Shown in pieces: positions 25,816 through 34,191 of a DNA stretch of 64,000 bases. The stretch's first letter is position 1; every line of letters begins with the position of its first letter. Origin of the DNA: Kitasatospora albolonga (lineage in GTDB: Bacteria; Actinomycetota; Actinomycetes; Streptomycetales; Streptomycetaceae); NCBI GenBank assembly GCA_002082585.1, contig CP020563.1:2908001-2972000 (forward strand). The letters run 5' to 3'. Made by a program: the position numbers and the translations under genes. Below the pieces are notes generated by a model, which saw only the letters and a program-made list of their open reading frames with translations, had not been told where the DNA came from and ran no database searches.

Positions 25816-26051
25816 GGCGGTTGCCCCCTGCTGCGTCTGGTGGTTCCGCACAGCCTAAGCGGTGGGACAACAGGGGGTCCCGCTCCGCCGGTTCCATCAC
25901 CAACAGTCACATTCGCGTGACGGTACGGCGACGGTCTCGCACCTTCGGGCGACACGCAGACACGTTTCCCCGCCCCAGCTTCCCCACCACCCGGCACATT
26001 TGGCAGGCTGTCCCCGCAACTCGGGGGATTGCAGGGAGGGACGACAGCACG
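25816..26051. promoter_or_regulatory. Divergent promoter region of the SUKH/deaminase locus
   Basis: This 236-bp region lies between the two divergent operons. It contains TTGGCA near 26000 on the plus strand, followed by a short CCCCG/CGGGG dyad. I cannot assign a firm -10. A shared control region would allow joint regulation of both toxin/immunity operons. Confidence 0.4.
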
Positions 26052-26684
26052 ATGCATTCAGCACAAACAGTGACATCCGGAGCATCTGGTACGTCAGGAA
26101 CATCGGGTACACCCGGAGCGCCCGGCACCACCGGAGCACCCGGAGCACCCGGAATGACCGGCACCACCGGAACGACCAGCACGACAGGGGACCCGCGACT
26201 CAACTGGAGCAGCACCGAGACCCGCCGCACACCTCACCTGCTCCACCGCCGCGACGGGATTCTCCCCGCCGTGGCCGCCGCCCTGTCCGTACGCGGAGAG
26301 ACCCTCACCTGCACCGCGGGCAAGGGGGACCAGCCGCCGGTGCTCCACCCCCTCGTACAGGACTTCCTCGACACCCTCACCAGCGGCCAGCGCGAACGCT
26401 TCACCGGCCGCTGCCCCGAAGCCATACTGCTCTCCCGGCACCTCACCGCCGCCGAGACCGGCCGCTCCAAACGCGCCCAGCGAAAACCCCTGACCAACGG
26501 GGAAGCCCGCCGCGCGCTCAAACACTCCCGGCTCACCGCCCGCCGCATCCGCGAGGACGGCGACCCCCTCCACGGCAGCTACGCACCACCGTGCCGATCC
26601 TGTTCGGCACTCCTCTCCCACTTCGGCGTACGCCCCGTCGACCTCACCGCCACCGGCGCCGCGACCACCGCCGAGAAGGGCTGA
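26052..26684 (+). CDS. YwqJ-family deaminase with Gly/Thr-rich N-terminus
   Basis: This 210-residue protein is a cytidine-deaminase-fold enzyme of the YwqJ toxin family. FTGRCPEAILLSRHL carries the C-x-E zinc/proton site (about 120-130), and YAPPCRSCSALLSHFGV the P-C-x-x-C site (about 177-193), so catalysis looks intact. Residues 8-47 are a collagen-like run (SGTSGTPGAPGTTG) encoded with GGA, TCT, TCA and ACA codons unlike the neighbours. The ATG at 26052 has GGGAGGG 12 bases upstream. The SUKH-3 gene follows after 10 nt, the expected toxin then immunity order. Nucleic acid or free nucleotide could be the substrate. Confidence 0.82.
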   Translation: MHSAQTVTSGASGTSGTSGTPGAPGTTGAPGAPGMTGTTGTTSTTGDPRLNWSSTETRRTPHLLHRRDGILPAVAAALSVRGETLTCTAGKGDQPPVLHPLVQDFLDTLTSGQRERFTGRCPEAILLSRHLTAAETGRSKRAQRKPLTNGEARRALKHSRLTARRIREDGDPLHGSYAPPCRSCSALLSHFGVRPVDLTATGAATTAEKG

Positions 26685-26694
26685 CCGCCCACCC

Positions 26695-27219
26695 ATGCAC
26701 GACCAGCTCCCGCACCTTCCGCAGCAGCACACCACCACCCGCTTCCCCGTCGCCGTCGACGCCGCCCTCCGCGAAGCGGGATGGCAGCCCGGCCGCTGGG
26801 ACATCCGGCAGGCCGAGGAGTGGGCCGACGCCCTGCGCGCCCACACCTCCCCCGCCGGACACCGGCACGCGCTCTTCCCCGCCGCGGTCGAGGCATGGGC
26901 GGAGTTCGGCGGCCTCCACATCACCGCGTCCGCACCCGGCCGGCAGATCGCCCCCGCCGCCGTCCACGTCGACCCGCTCCACGGCCTGCACCTCGCCCGG
27001 ACCCTGGGCGACCTGGGACGCGCCCTGGAGACGGAAGTGGCCCCGCTGGGGGCGGAGGGCGAGGAACAGGCGGTTCTCGCGATCGACACCGAGGGGCGGG
27101 TCTACAGCATCGACCACACGGGCGACTGGTTCCTGGGCAAGGACATCGACGAGGCGCTGGCCACCCTGATCACGGGCACACAACCGGCCCGCCTGACCTC
27201 CAGCCCGTCGGGCGCCTGA
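26695..27219 (+). CDS. SUKH-3 immunity protein
   Basis: This 174-residue protein fits SUKH-3: FPVAVDAALREAGWQPGRW, HALFPAAVEAWAEFGGLHIT, and LAIDTEGRVYSIDHTGDWFL followed by GKDIDEAL. SUKH-3 proteins are cognate immunity partners of nucleic-acid-targeting toxins such as YwqJ deaminases, and here it directly follows one, 10 nt apart. The ATG at 26695 starts it. It probably binds and blocks the upstream deaminase. Confidence 0.85.
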   Translation: MHDQLPHLPQQHTTTRFPVAVDAALREAGWQPGRWDIRQAEEWADALRAHTSPAGHRHALFPAAVEAWAEFGGLHITASAPGRQIAPAAVHVDPLHGLHLARTLGDLGRALETEVAPLGAEGEEQAVLAIDTEGRVYSIDHTGDWFLGKDIDEALATLITGTQPARLTSSPSGA

Positions 27220-27290
27220 GTCAGGCGCCGGGGTCAGGCGCCCGAGGGGGCTTTCAGCCGTCCGGCCGCCCCCTCAGCCTGTACGCGTCC

Positions 27291-27463
27291 GAGGACGGAA
27301 CCCTGATGGCGGTCCAGGCCGGTCCGGGGCACCCCTCCGTGTCCGGAGAGCAGGAGTGCCCGCCCGTCCGGGGCAACGGTTCCGTCCTCAAACGCCGGAC
27401 GGGCTGGAGAGGGAACGCCTCCGGAGAGAGAACGCCCCCGCCTCAAACACCGGACGGGCCGGA
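27291..27463. repeat. Intergenic palindrome plus 21-bp direct repeat
   Basis: GAGGACGGAACC (27291-27302) is repeated inverted at 27378-27389. The 21-bp phrase beginning TCAAACGCCGGACGGGC at 27388-27408 recurs with two changes at 27443-27463, where it supplies the stop codon of the sensor kinase. The phrase resembles a palindrome I recall as widely scattered between Streptomyces genes. It may act as a bidirectional terminator between convergent genes. Confidence 0.5.
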
Positions 27464-28789
27464 CCCGCCCACCCCGTCCGGCAGCACCGCCGACACCCGG
27501 AACCCGCCCGCGTCCGTCGGACCGGACACGAACACACCCCCCAGCCCCACCACCCGCTCCCGCATCCCCACCAGCCCGTTCCCCCCGCTCGGCAGCCCCG
27601 CGTCCGCCACCGCCGCGTCCGAAGGACCGTTCTCCACCTGCATCGCGACCTCCGACTCCCGGTGCGCCAGCCGCACCCACGTCTTCGCCCCCGCCGCATG
27701 CTTGTGCACGTTCGTCAACGCCTCCTGCACCACCCGGAACGCCGTCTGCTCCACCTCCGGCGCATACGGACGCAGCTCACCGTCCACCGACAGCTCCACC
27801 ACCATCCCCGCCTGCCGCGACTGCGCCACCAGCGCCTCCAGCTCACTCAGCCGAGGCCCGTCCTCCGCCGAGGCGGCGGCCGCGGCAGCCGCCTGCCCCA
27901 CCGACGCCAACGGAACCGCACCCCCACCACCGCCACCGGCCGCAGGCGCGACCAGCGCATCCCCGCTCCGCAGCACCCCCAGCATCTCCCGCAACTCCGT
28001 CAACGCCTGCCGCCCCATGTCCCCCACCAGCGCCGCGTTCCGCACCGCCTTCGCCGGGTCCTTCGGGGCAACGGCCTGAAGCGCCGCCGCATGGACCACC
28101 ATCAGACTCACCCGGTGGGCCACCACGTCATGCATCTCCCGCGCGATCCGGGTCCGCTCCTCCGTACGCGCCCACTCGGCCCGCTCCTCCGCCCGGTCCG
28201 CCAGCAACGACAGCTCCCGCTCCAGCGAATCCGCCCGCTCCCGCAAGCTCTCCATCAACCGGCGCCGCGCCCCTATGTAGAGGCCGAACAACACCGACGG
28301 AGCCGTCAGCCCCACCGCCATGAACACCGACACCAGGGGCACATACCAGTCCCCCGGACCGAAATCGTCCTGCGCGGCCACGGTCTGCCGCAGCCGCACA
28401 TAGGTGACGATGAACGTTCCCACCAGCGCCATCCCCGCCAGCACGACGGTGATCCGGCGCGGCACCTCGGACGCCGCCAGCGTGTACAGACCCACCAGGG
28501 CCATCAGGAAGCCCATCTCGGCGGGCGTCAAGGCGATCGTCACCAGCACCACGGCGATCGGCCACCGCCGACGCACCAGCAGCACCGAACCCGCCACCAG
28601 CCCGAACCCCACACCCAACGGCACCGGCAACCCGGTGTTCCGGGCGAACTCCACCCCCTCCAGGCCACACTCCAGCGCCGACACCAGCGCCAGCCCCACA
28701 TCCAGAGCGACACTGCGCCGCCGCTCCCACCACCAGTAGCCGCGGGTGGTCGATCCCGCCGCCTCCCGGTCTGCCCCCGTTGCGGTCAT
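27443..28789 (-). CDS. Orphan sensor histidine kinase (NarX/DesK-like, HisKA_3)
   Basis: This 448-residue protein has five or six membrane helices in residues 25-175, a short coiled coil, then the HisKA_3 dimerisation box RIAREMHDVVAHRVSLMVVH (His220) and an HATPase domain with FRVVQEALTNVHKHA and GNGLVGMRERV. Such kinases signal to NarL-type regulators, but no regulator gene is adjacent. A Gly/Ala-rich insert lies between dimerisation and catalytic parts. The ATG at 28789 is preferred; a longer frame to 28942 would extend over the divergent gene's promoter. It converges with the SUKH-3 gene. Confidence 0.87.
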   Translation of the reverse strand: MTATGADREAAGSTTRGYWWWERRRSVALDVGLALVSALECGLEGVEFARNTGLPVPLGVGFGLVAGSVLLVRRRWPIAVVLVTIALTPAEMGFLMALVGLYTLAASEVPRRITVVLAGMALVGTFIVTYVRLRQTVAAQDDFGPGDWYVPLVSVFMAVGLTAPSVLFGLYIGARRRLMESLRERADSLERELSLLADRAEERAEWARTEERTRIAREMHDVVAHRVSLMVVHAAALQAVAPKDPAKAVRNAALVGDMGRQALTELREMLGVLRSGDALVAPAAGGGGGGAVPLASVGQAAAAAAASAEDGPRLSELEALVAQSRQAGMVVELSVDGELRPYAPEVEQTAFRVVQEALTNVHKHAAGAKTWVRLAHRESEVAMQVENGPSDAAVADAGLPSGGNGLVGMRERVVGLGGVFVSGPTDAGGFRVSAVLPDGVGGSGPSGV

Positions 28790-28945
28790 GGCATCCAGCC
28801 TACGGGCGGACGCATCCCGTTTTCCGGTGACCGGCAACAGCACGTTCCGCGTTCGAACGAGCACGAAACACACGCCGATCGCCTGAAATGGCGAATCGAC
28901 CGCGCTTTCGACCCGGACGTTCGCATTCCGGACGACCATCACCGT

Positions 28946-29836
28946 ATGACGGAAACCACAACCACCGGCAAGTACGCCGACTTCGAGGGATTACGCGCCC
29001 GGGCGGTGGCGCTGCGGCGGGAGGGGCTCAGCCGCCGCCAGATCCGCGACCGCCTCCACGTCGACAACAACAACCTCCTCAACCGCCTCCTGCAAGGCGA
29101 ACCTGCCCCGGAGTGGACGAAACGCCCGAACGCCAAGGACGACGTACGGGAGAAGGCCCGGGAGCTGCGCCTCCAGGGGATGACGTACGACCAGATCCAG
29201 GTGGAGCTGGGCTGCTCGAAGAGTTCGATCTCGCTGTGGGTACGGGACCTGCCGAAGCCTGAGCGCAAGCGCACCCGGGAGGAGTCGTCCGCCATCGGGC
29301 GGCGCGGCTGGGAGGCCACACTCCAGCGGCGGGATGCCGAGCGCCAGGCGCAGAAGCAGAGGGCCTCGGACGAGGTCGGCGCGATGACCAACCGCGAGCT
29401 CTTCCTGGTGGGCGTCAGCCTCTACTGGGCGGAGGGCTCCAAGTCCAAGCCCTACCGCACCCAGGAGCGGGTCACCTTCGTCAACAGCGACCCCGGCATG
29501 ATCGAGGTCTTCCTCGCCTGGCTCCGCCTACTGGGGGTGGACGACGAGCATCTTCGCTTCCATATCCTCATCCACGAGACGGCGGATGTCGCGGGAGCGG
29601 AGCGGTTCTGGGCCGACCTCACCGGGGCCGGGCCTGCGGCCTTCGGTAAAACGTCGCTCAAGAGGCACTCGCCCAAGACGAACCGGAAGAACCTCGGCGA
29701 GAACTACCGAGGCTGCCTCGCGGTACGTGTCCTGAAAAGCGCCGAGCTGTACCGTCGCATCGAAGGCTCCTGGTACGGCATAGTGTTGGGTGCCGATACG
29801 GCGAACCGACACAATGTCCGGTTTAGCCGGGATTGA
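28946..29836 (+). CDS. HTH protein with LAGLIDADG-like C-terminal fold; TTA codon; abuts tRNA-Gln
   Basis: This 296-residue protein has two resolvase-like helix-turn-helix segments (ALRREGLSRRQIRDRLHV; MTYDQIQVELGCSKSSISLW) and a C-terminal part with LFLVGVSLYWAEGSKS, VTFVNSDPGMIEVFLAWLRL and LGVDDEHLRFHILIHE, the pattern of LAGLIDADG-related domains in actinobacterial HTH proteins. No nuclease acid motif is clear, so a regulatory role is possible. Leu at 28991-28993 is TTA, implying bldA dependence. Its TGA stop is directly followed by the first base of tRNA-Gln. Function is unknown. Confidence 0.75.
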   Translation: MTETTTTGKYADFEGLRARAVALRREGLSRRQIRDRLHVDNNNLLNRLLQGEPAPEWTKRPNAKDDVREKARELRLQGMTYDQIQVELGCSKSSISLWVRDLPKPERKRTREESSAIGRRGWEATLQRRDAERQAQKQRASDEVGAMTNRELFLVGVSLYWAEGSKSKPYRTQERVTFVNSDPGMIEVFLAWLRLLGVDDEHLRFHILIHETADVAGAERFWADLTGAGPAAFGKTSLKRHSPKTNRKNLGENYRGCLAVRVLKSAELYRRIEGSWYGIVLGADTANRHNVRFSRD

Positions 29837-29909
29837 TCCCCCATGGTGTAATCAGGCAGCACTGCGAGTTTTGGTCTCGTATGTCCAGGTTCAAATCCTG
29901 GTGGGGGAG
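29837..29909 (+). tRNA. tRNA-Gln (anticodon UUG)
   Basis: A 73-nt cloverleaf forms. The acceptor stem TCCCCCA pairs with TGGGGGA, the discriminator is G, the D-stem is GTGT/GCAC, the anticodon stem is GCGAG/CTCGT around loop TTTTGGT (anticodon TTG, reads CAA), and the T-arm is CCAGG-TTCAAAT-CCTGG. CCA is not encoded. It starts one base after the stop of the upstream gene and is followed by a strong hairpin. Confidence 0.95.
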
Positions 29910-29919
29910 CTCCGGCACA

Positions 29920-29948
29920 CGGGCCCCGACCACACCGGTCGGGGCCCG
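29920..29948 (+). terminator. 12-bp hairpin after tRNA-Gln
   Basis: CGGGCCCCGACC (29920-29931) pairs perfectly with 29937-29948 around a 5-nt loop, 10 nt after the tRNA end. It probably terminates the tRNA transcript before glmU. Confidence 0.75.
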
Positions 29949-30018
29949 CCCCCGTTCCCGGCCGAAACACCCCCGGTATCCTGCGGATGACCACCACCCG
30001 AAGCCGAAGGGCACATCC

Positions 30019-31467
30019 GTGAGCGCAACCAGCCCGGCAGCCGTCGTCGTCCTCGCAGCGGGTGAGGGCACCCGTATGAAGTCGAAGACCCCCAAGGTCC
30101 TGCACGAGATCTCCGGGCGCTCGCTCGTCGGACATGTCGTCGCCGCCGCCCGTGAGCTGGACCCCCAGCACCTCGTCGTGGTCGTCGGACACGCCAGTGA
30201 GCAGGTCACCGCCCACCTGAACGCCGGCGACGCCCCCGTGCGCACCGCGTTCCAGGCCGAGCAGAACGGGACCGGGCACGCCGTCCGCATGGGGCTCGAG
30301 GAGCTCGGCGGGGGCGTCGACGGCACCGTGATCGTCGTCTGCGGCGACACCCCGCTGCTCTCCGGCGAGACGCTCGGCGCGCTCGCCGCCACCCACGCGG
30401 CCGACGCCAACGCGGTCACCGTCCTGACCGCCGAGGTCCCGGACTCCACCGGGTACGGGCGCATCGTGCGCGACCCGGCCTCCGGTGCGGTGACCGAGAT
30501 CGTCGAGCACAAGGACGCCACCGACGAGCAGCGGGCGATCCGGGAGATCAACTCCGGGGTGTTCGCGTTCGACGGGCGGCTGCTCGGGGACGCGCTGGGC
30601 AAGGTGCGCACCGACAACAGCCAGGGCGAGGAGTACCTCACCGATGTGCTGTCGATCCTGCGTGAGGCGGGGCACCGGGTCGGGGCGTCCGTGGCGGGCG
30701 ACCACCGGGAGATCCTCGGGATCAACAACCGGCTCCAGCTGGCCGAGGCCCGCCGCCTGCTGAACGAGCGGCTGCTGGAGCGGGCGATGCTCGCGGGCGT
30801 GACGGTGGTGGACCCGGCGTCCACGCTGATCGACGCGACGGTGACGTACGAGCGGGATGCCGTCGTACATCCGGGGACGCAGCTGCTGGGGGCGACGCAT
30901 CTCGCGGAGGACAGTGAGGTGGGGCCGAACTCGCGGCTGAAGGACACCGTCGTCGGTGTCGGTGCGCGGGTGGACAACTCCGTGACGGACTCGGCCGAGA
31001 TCGGGGCGGGGGCGTCGGTGGGTCCGTACGCGTATCTGCGGCCGGGGACGCGGCTGGGGACGAAGGCCAAGGCCGGTACGTTCGTGGAGCTGAAGAAGAC
31101 CGTCGTCGGCGAGGGGACCAAGGTTCCGCATCTGAGCTATGTCGGTGACGCGACCATCGGTGATCACACCAACATCGGTGCGGCCAGCGTGTTCGTGAAC
31201 TACGACGGGGTGGCCAAGCACCACACGACGATCGGCTCCCACTGCCGTACCGGTGCGGACAATATGTTTGTGGCACCGGTCACGGTCGGGGACGGGGTCT
31301 ACACCGCCGCCGGGTCGGTCATCACGAAGGATGTGCCGTCCGGTTCGCTGGCCGTGGCGCGGGGCCAGCAGCGGAATATCGAGGGTTGGGTGGCCCGGAA
31401 GCGTCCGGGCAGCGCCGCCGCCCAGGCCGCTCAGGCGTCGCCGCAGGAGCGCGACAGCGAAAGCTGA
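30019..31467 (+). CDS. glmU: Bifunctional UDP-GlcNAc pyrophosphorylase / GlcN-1-P acetyltransferase
   Basis: This 482-residue cytoplasmic enzyme makes UDP-GlcNAc for peptidoglycan in two steps. The N-terminal uridyltransferase shows VVLAAGEGTRMKSKTPKVLH, FQAEQNGTGHAVRMG and VVCGDTPLL. The C-terminal left-handed beta-helix shows GPYAYLRPGTRLGTKAKAGT, VELKKTVVGEGTKVPHLSY and IGAASVFVNYDG with the catalytic His/Lys region. Length is normal for the family. The GTG at 30019 has AAGGG upstream. It lies 120 nt before prs, a common actinobacterial order. Confidence 0.96.
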   Translation: MSATSPAAVVVLAAGEGTRMKSKTPKVLHEISGRSLVGHVVAAARELDPQHLVVVVGHASEQVTAHLNAGDAPVRTAFQAEQNGTGHAVRMGLEELGGGVDGTVIVVCGDTPLLSGETLGALAATHAADANAVTVLTAEVPDSTGYGRIVRDPASGAVTEIVEHKDATDEQRAIREINSGVFAFDGRLLGDALGKVRTDNSQGEEYLTDVLSILREAGHRVGASVAGDHREILGINNRLQLAEARRLLNERLLERAMLAGVTVVDPASTLIDATVTYERDAVVHPGTQLLGATHLAEDSEVGPNSRLKDTVVGVGARVDNSVTDSAEIGAGASVGPYAYLRPGTRLGTKAKAGTFVELKKTVVGEGTKVPHLSYVGDATIGDHTNIGAASVFVNYDGVAKHHTTIGSHCRTGADNMFVAPVTVGDGVYTAAGSVITKDVPSGSLAVARGQQRNIEGWVARKRPGSAAAQAAQASPQERDSES

Positions 31468-31586
31468 CCGGAAACAGGTGCGCCGGTGACGGCGTACCGT
31501 GATAGATGCTCACCCATTTCGGCTGGCTCGTTGCACATCGGGACCTAGGCGTGCAGCGCCAGATACATGTCTGAGGAGACTGTGCT

Positions 31587-32564
31587 GTGACCGGGATCAA
31601 GACGACCGGCGAGAAGAAACTGATGCTCTTCTCCGGCCGCGCCCACCCCGAGCTGGCCGAGGAGGTCGCACATCAGCTGGGTGTCGGCCTCGTGCCGACG
31701 AAGGCTTTCGATTTCGCCAACGGTGAGATCTACGTCCGCTTCCAGGAGTCGGCGCGTGGCGCGGACTGTTTCCTGATCCAGAGCCACACGGCTCCGATCA
31801 ACAAGTGGATCATGGAGCAGCTGATCATGCTGGACGCGCTGAAGCGCGCGTCGGCCCGCTCCATCACGGTGATCGTGCCGTTCTACGGGTATGCCCGTCA
31901 GGACAAGAAGCACAAGGGCCGTGAGCCGATCTCGGCGCGTCTGATCGCGGACCTGATGAAGACGGCGGGTGCGGACCGGATTCTCACCGTCGATCTGCAC
32001 ACGGACCAGATCCAGGGGTTCTTCGACGGTCCGGTGGACCACCTGTTCGCGCTGCCGATCCTGGCGGACTACGTGGGTGCGAAGGTCGACCGTTCGAAGC
32101 TGACGATCGTGTCGCCGGACGCGGGCCGGGTGCGGGTCGCGGACCGCTGGTGCGACCGGCTGGACGCGCCGCTGGCGATCGTGCACAAGCGCCGTGACAA
32201 GGATGTGCCGAACCAGGTCAGCGTGCACGAGGTCGTCGGTAACGTCGAGGGCCGGGTCTGTGTGCTGGTCGACGACATGATCGACACGGGTGGCACGATC
32301 TGCGCCGCCGCGGACGCGCTGTTCGCGCACGGTGCGGAGGACGTCATCGTGACGGCGACGCACGGGGTGCTGTCGGGTCCGGCGGCGGACCGGCTGAAGA
32401 ACTCGAAGGTGAGCGAGTTCGTGTTCACGGACACGCTGCCGACCCCGGGTGAGCTGGAGCTGGACAAGATCACGGTGCTGTCGATCGCGCCGACGATCGC
32501 GCGTGCGGTGCGTGAGGTGTTCGAGGACGGTTCGGTGACGAGCCTCTTCGAGGAGCAGGGCTGA
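31587..32564 (+). CDS. prs: Ribose-phosphate pyrophosphokinase
   Basis: This 325-residue enzyme makes PRPP from ribose 5-phosphate and ATP for purine, pyrimidine, His and Trp synthesis. It has FDFANGEIYVRFQESARGAD, FYGYARQDKKHKGREPISAR (ATP site), DLHTDQIQGFFDGPVDHLFA, and the PRPP loop VLVDDMIDTGGTI. The GTG at 31587 follows GAGGAG. It sits between glmU and rplY. A hairpin directly after the stop probably ends or attenuates its transcript. Confidence 0.96.
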   Translation: MTGIKTTGEKKLMLFSGRAHPELAEEVAHQLGVGLVPTKAFDFANGEIYVRFQESARGADCFLIQSHTAPINKWIMEQLIMLDALKRASARSITVIVPFYGYARQDKKHKGREPISARLIADLMKTAGADRILTVDLHTDQIQGFFDGPVDHLFALPILADYVGAKVDRSKLTIVSPDAGRVRVADRWCDRLDAPLAIVHKRRDKDVPNQVSVHEVVGNVEGRVCVLVDDMIDTGGTICAAADALFAHGAEDVIVTATHGVLSGPAADRLKNSKVSEFVFTDTLPTPGELELDKITVLSIAPTIARAVREVFEDGSVTSLFEEQG

Positions 32565-32567
32565 CAG

Positions 32568-32596
32568 CAGGGGCGACCGCCTGAGAGCGGTCCCTG
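32568..32596 (+). terminator. Hairpin after prs
   Basis: GACCGC (32575-32580) pairs with GCGGTC (32587-32592), extended by CAGG/CCTG after a short bulge. It begins 4 nt after the prs stop. It is followed by a promoter for rplY, so it likely separates the two transcripts. Confidence 0.55.
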
Positions 32597-32606
32597 TTGA
32601 TCCACT

Positions 32607-32636
32607 TTGGGGTGCGGCCTCCCCGCCGGGTAGACT
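32607..32636 (+). promoter_or_regulatory. Vegetative-type promoter of rplY-pth
   Basis: TTGGGG (32607-32612), an 18-bp spacer, and TAGACT (32631-32636) match the HrdB consensus well. It leaves a leader of about 140 nt before the rplY ATG. Confidence 0.6.
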
Positions 32637-32783
32637 CAGCGAGTTGCTCGGCGAGGGAGGCCGTACCTGTGTGTACGGCGGTCCGTTATCGACGCGCTCT
32701 TCGTAGCAGGTCTGTCGTGGGCCGGGTGACCGTTCGAGTTCCGTCACCCCCGACGGCTCTCCGTACCTGACGAGGAGTGCACC

Positions 32784-33374
32784 ATGGCTGAGATCAAGCT
32801 CGCCACCGAGGTCCGTACCGAGTTCGGCAAGGGCGCCGCCCGCCGTATCCGTCGTGCCGACAAGGTTCCCGCGGTCGTCTACGGCCACGGCGCCGAGCCG
32901 GTCCACGTCACGCTGCCGGGTCACGAGGTGCTGCTGGCGCTGCGTACGGCCAACGTGCTGATCGGTCTGGAGATCGACGGCAAGGACGCGCTGGTCATCC
33001 CGAAGGCTGTGCAGCGTCACCCCCTCAAGGGCACCATCGAGCACGTCGACCTGCTGACCGTGAAGCGCGGCGAGAAGGTCCAGGTCGAGATCGCGGTGCA
33101 CGCCGAGGGCGACCTGGCGCCGGGTGCCAACCTGCTGGAGTTCGTGCAGAACACGCTGCTCGTCGAGGCCGAGGCCACCCACATCCCCGAGTCCGTGACG
33201 GTCTCCGTCGCGGGTCTGGACGCCGGTGACTCGATCGTCGCGAAGGACATCGCGCTGCCCAAGGGCGCCACGCTGGCCGGTGACGAGGACGCCATCGTGA
33301 TCCAGGTCGTCGCCGCGCAGGCCGAGGAGCCGGCCGCGGACGAGGCCGCCGAGGGCGAGTCCGCCGAGGGCTGA
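32784..33374 (+). CDS. rplY: Ribosomal protein bL25 (Ctc family)
   Basis: This 196-residue protein binds 5S rRNA. The N-terminal L25 domain shows RTEFGKGAARRIRRADKVPA and VVYGHGAEPVHV, and the longer Ctc-type C-domain ends in an acidic Glu/Ala tail. Length fits the Ctc form rather than the short E. coli L25. GAGGAG precedes the ATG. The leader of about 140 nt from the predicted promoter could carry control. Pth, which acts on peptidyl-tRNA, is encoded 148 nt downstream. Confidence 0.95.
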   Translation: MAEIKLATEVRTEFGKGAARRIRRADKVPAVVYGHGAEPVHVTLPGHEVLLALRTANVLIGLEIDGKDALVIPKAVQRHPLKGTIEHVDLLTVKRGEKVQVEIAVHAEGDLAPGANLLEFVQNTLLVEAEATHIPESVTVSVAGLDAGDSIVAKDIALPKGATLAGDEDAIVIQVVAAQAEEPAADEAAEGESAEG

Positions 33375-33522
33375 GCCTCACCCCTCGCCGTTCCACCTGC
33401 TGTGCCTGCTCCACCTGCTTGACTGACGGGGTGGTGGTTCCCTTCCGGGGAGCCGCCGCCCCGTTCGCCTGCCGTCCCCTGTGTCTGTTCCGCCTGTACC
33501 CGTACGAGGAGACCGAGCGCTG

Positions 33523-34116
33523 ATGTCCGACGCCACCGACCCCTGGCTCATCGTGGGCCTCGGCAACCCCGGCCCCGAGTACGCGGCGAACCGGCACAAC
33601 GTCGGGTTCATGGTGGCCGATCTGCTGGCGGCACGGATCGGCGGGAAGTTCAAGCGGGCGCAGAAGGCGCAGGCGCAGGTGGTGGAGGGGCGGATCGGTC
33701 CGCCGGGTCCGGGGAGCCGGCGGGTGGTGCTGGCGAAGCCGATGTCGTACATGAATCTGTCGGGTGGGCCGGTGACGGCGTTGCGGGACTTCTACAAGGT
33801 GCCGACGGATCATGTGGTGGCGGTCCATGACGAGCTGGACATCGATTACGGGATGCTGCGGCTGAAGCTGGGTGGCGGGGACAACGGGCACAACGGGCTG
33901 AAGTCGATGACGAAGGCGATGGGGCCGGATTATCACCGGGTGCGGTTCGGGATCGGGCGGCCGCCGGGGCGGATGCAGGTCGCGGACTTCGTGCTGAAGG
34001 ATTTCGGTTCGGCGGAGCGCAAGGAGCTGGCGTATCTGGTGGACCGGGCGGCGGACTCGGTGGAGTGTCTGCTGGCGGAGGGGCTGGAGCGGGCGCAGAG
34101 CGCGTACAACTCCTGA
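33523..34116 (+). CDS. pth: Peptidyl-tRNA hydrolase
   Basis: This 197-residue enzyme releases peptides from stalled peptidyl-tRNA. It has [20 protein letters not shown] with the catalytic His, [33 protein letters not shown] and GHNGLKSM. Length is normal. The ATG at 33523 follows GAGGAGACC. It is next to rplY on the same strand, a common bacterial pairing in translation. Confidence 0.96.
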   Translation: MSDATDPWLIVGLGNPGPEYAANRHNVGFMVADLLAARIGGKFKRAQKAQAQVVEGRIGPPGPGSRRVVLAKPMSYMNLSGGPVTALRDFYKVPTDHVVAVHDELDIDYGMLRLKLGGGDNGHNGLKSMTKAMGPDYHRVRFGIGRPPGRMQVADFVLKDFGSAERKELAYLVDRAADSVECLLAEGLERAQSAYNS

Positions 34117-34191
34117 CATTCCTCTCTCCTGTGGGGCGTTTTCCGGCCGTAGGTTGACCTGGAGTGGATGCCTGGCCAAGGATCTGCCCCC

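Noticed and set aside
29837..29909. tRNA-Gln as an integration site of a mobile element
   Set aside because: No integrase, no duplicated tRNA 3' end and conserved core genes follow.
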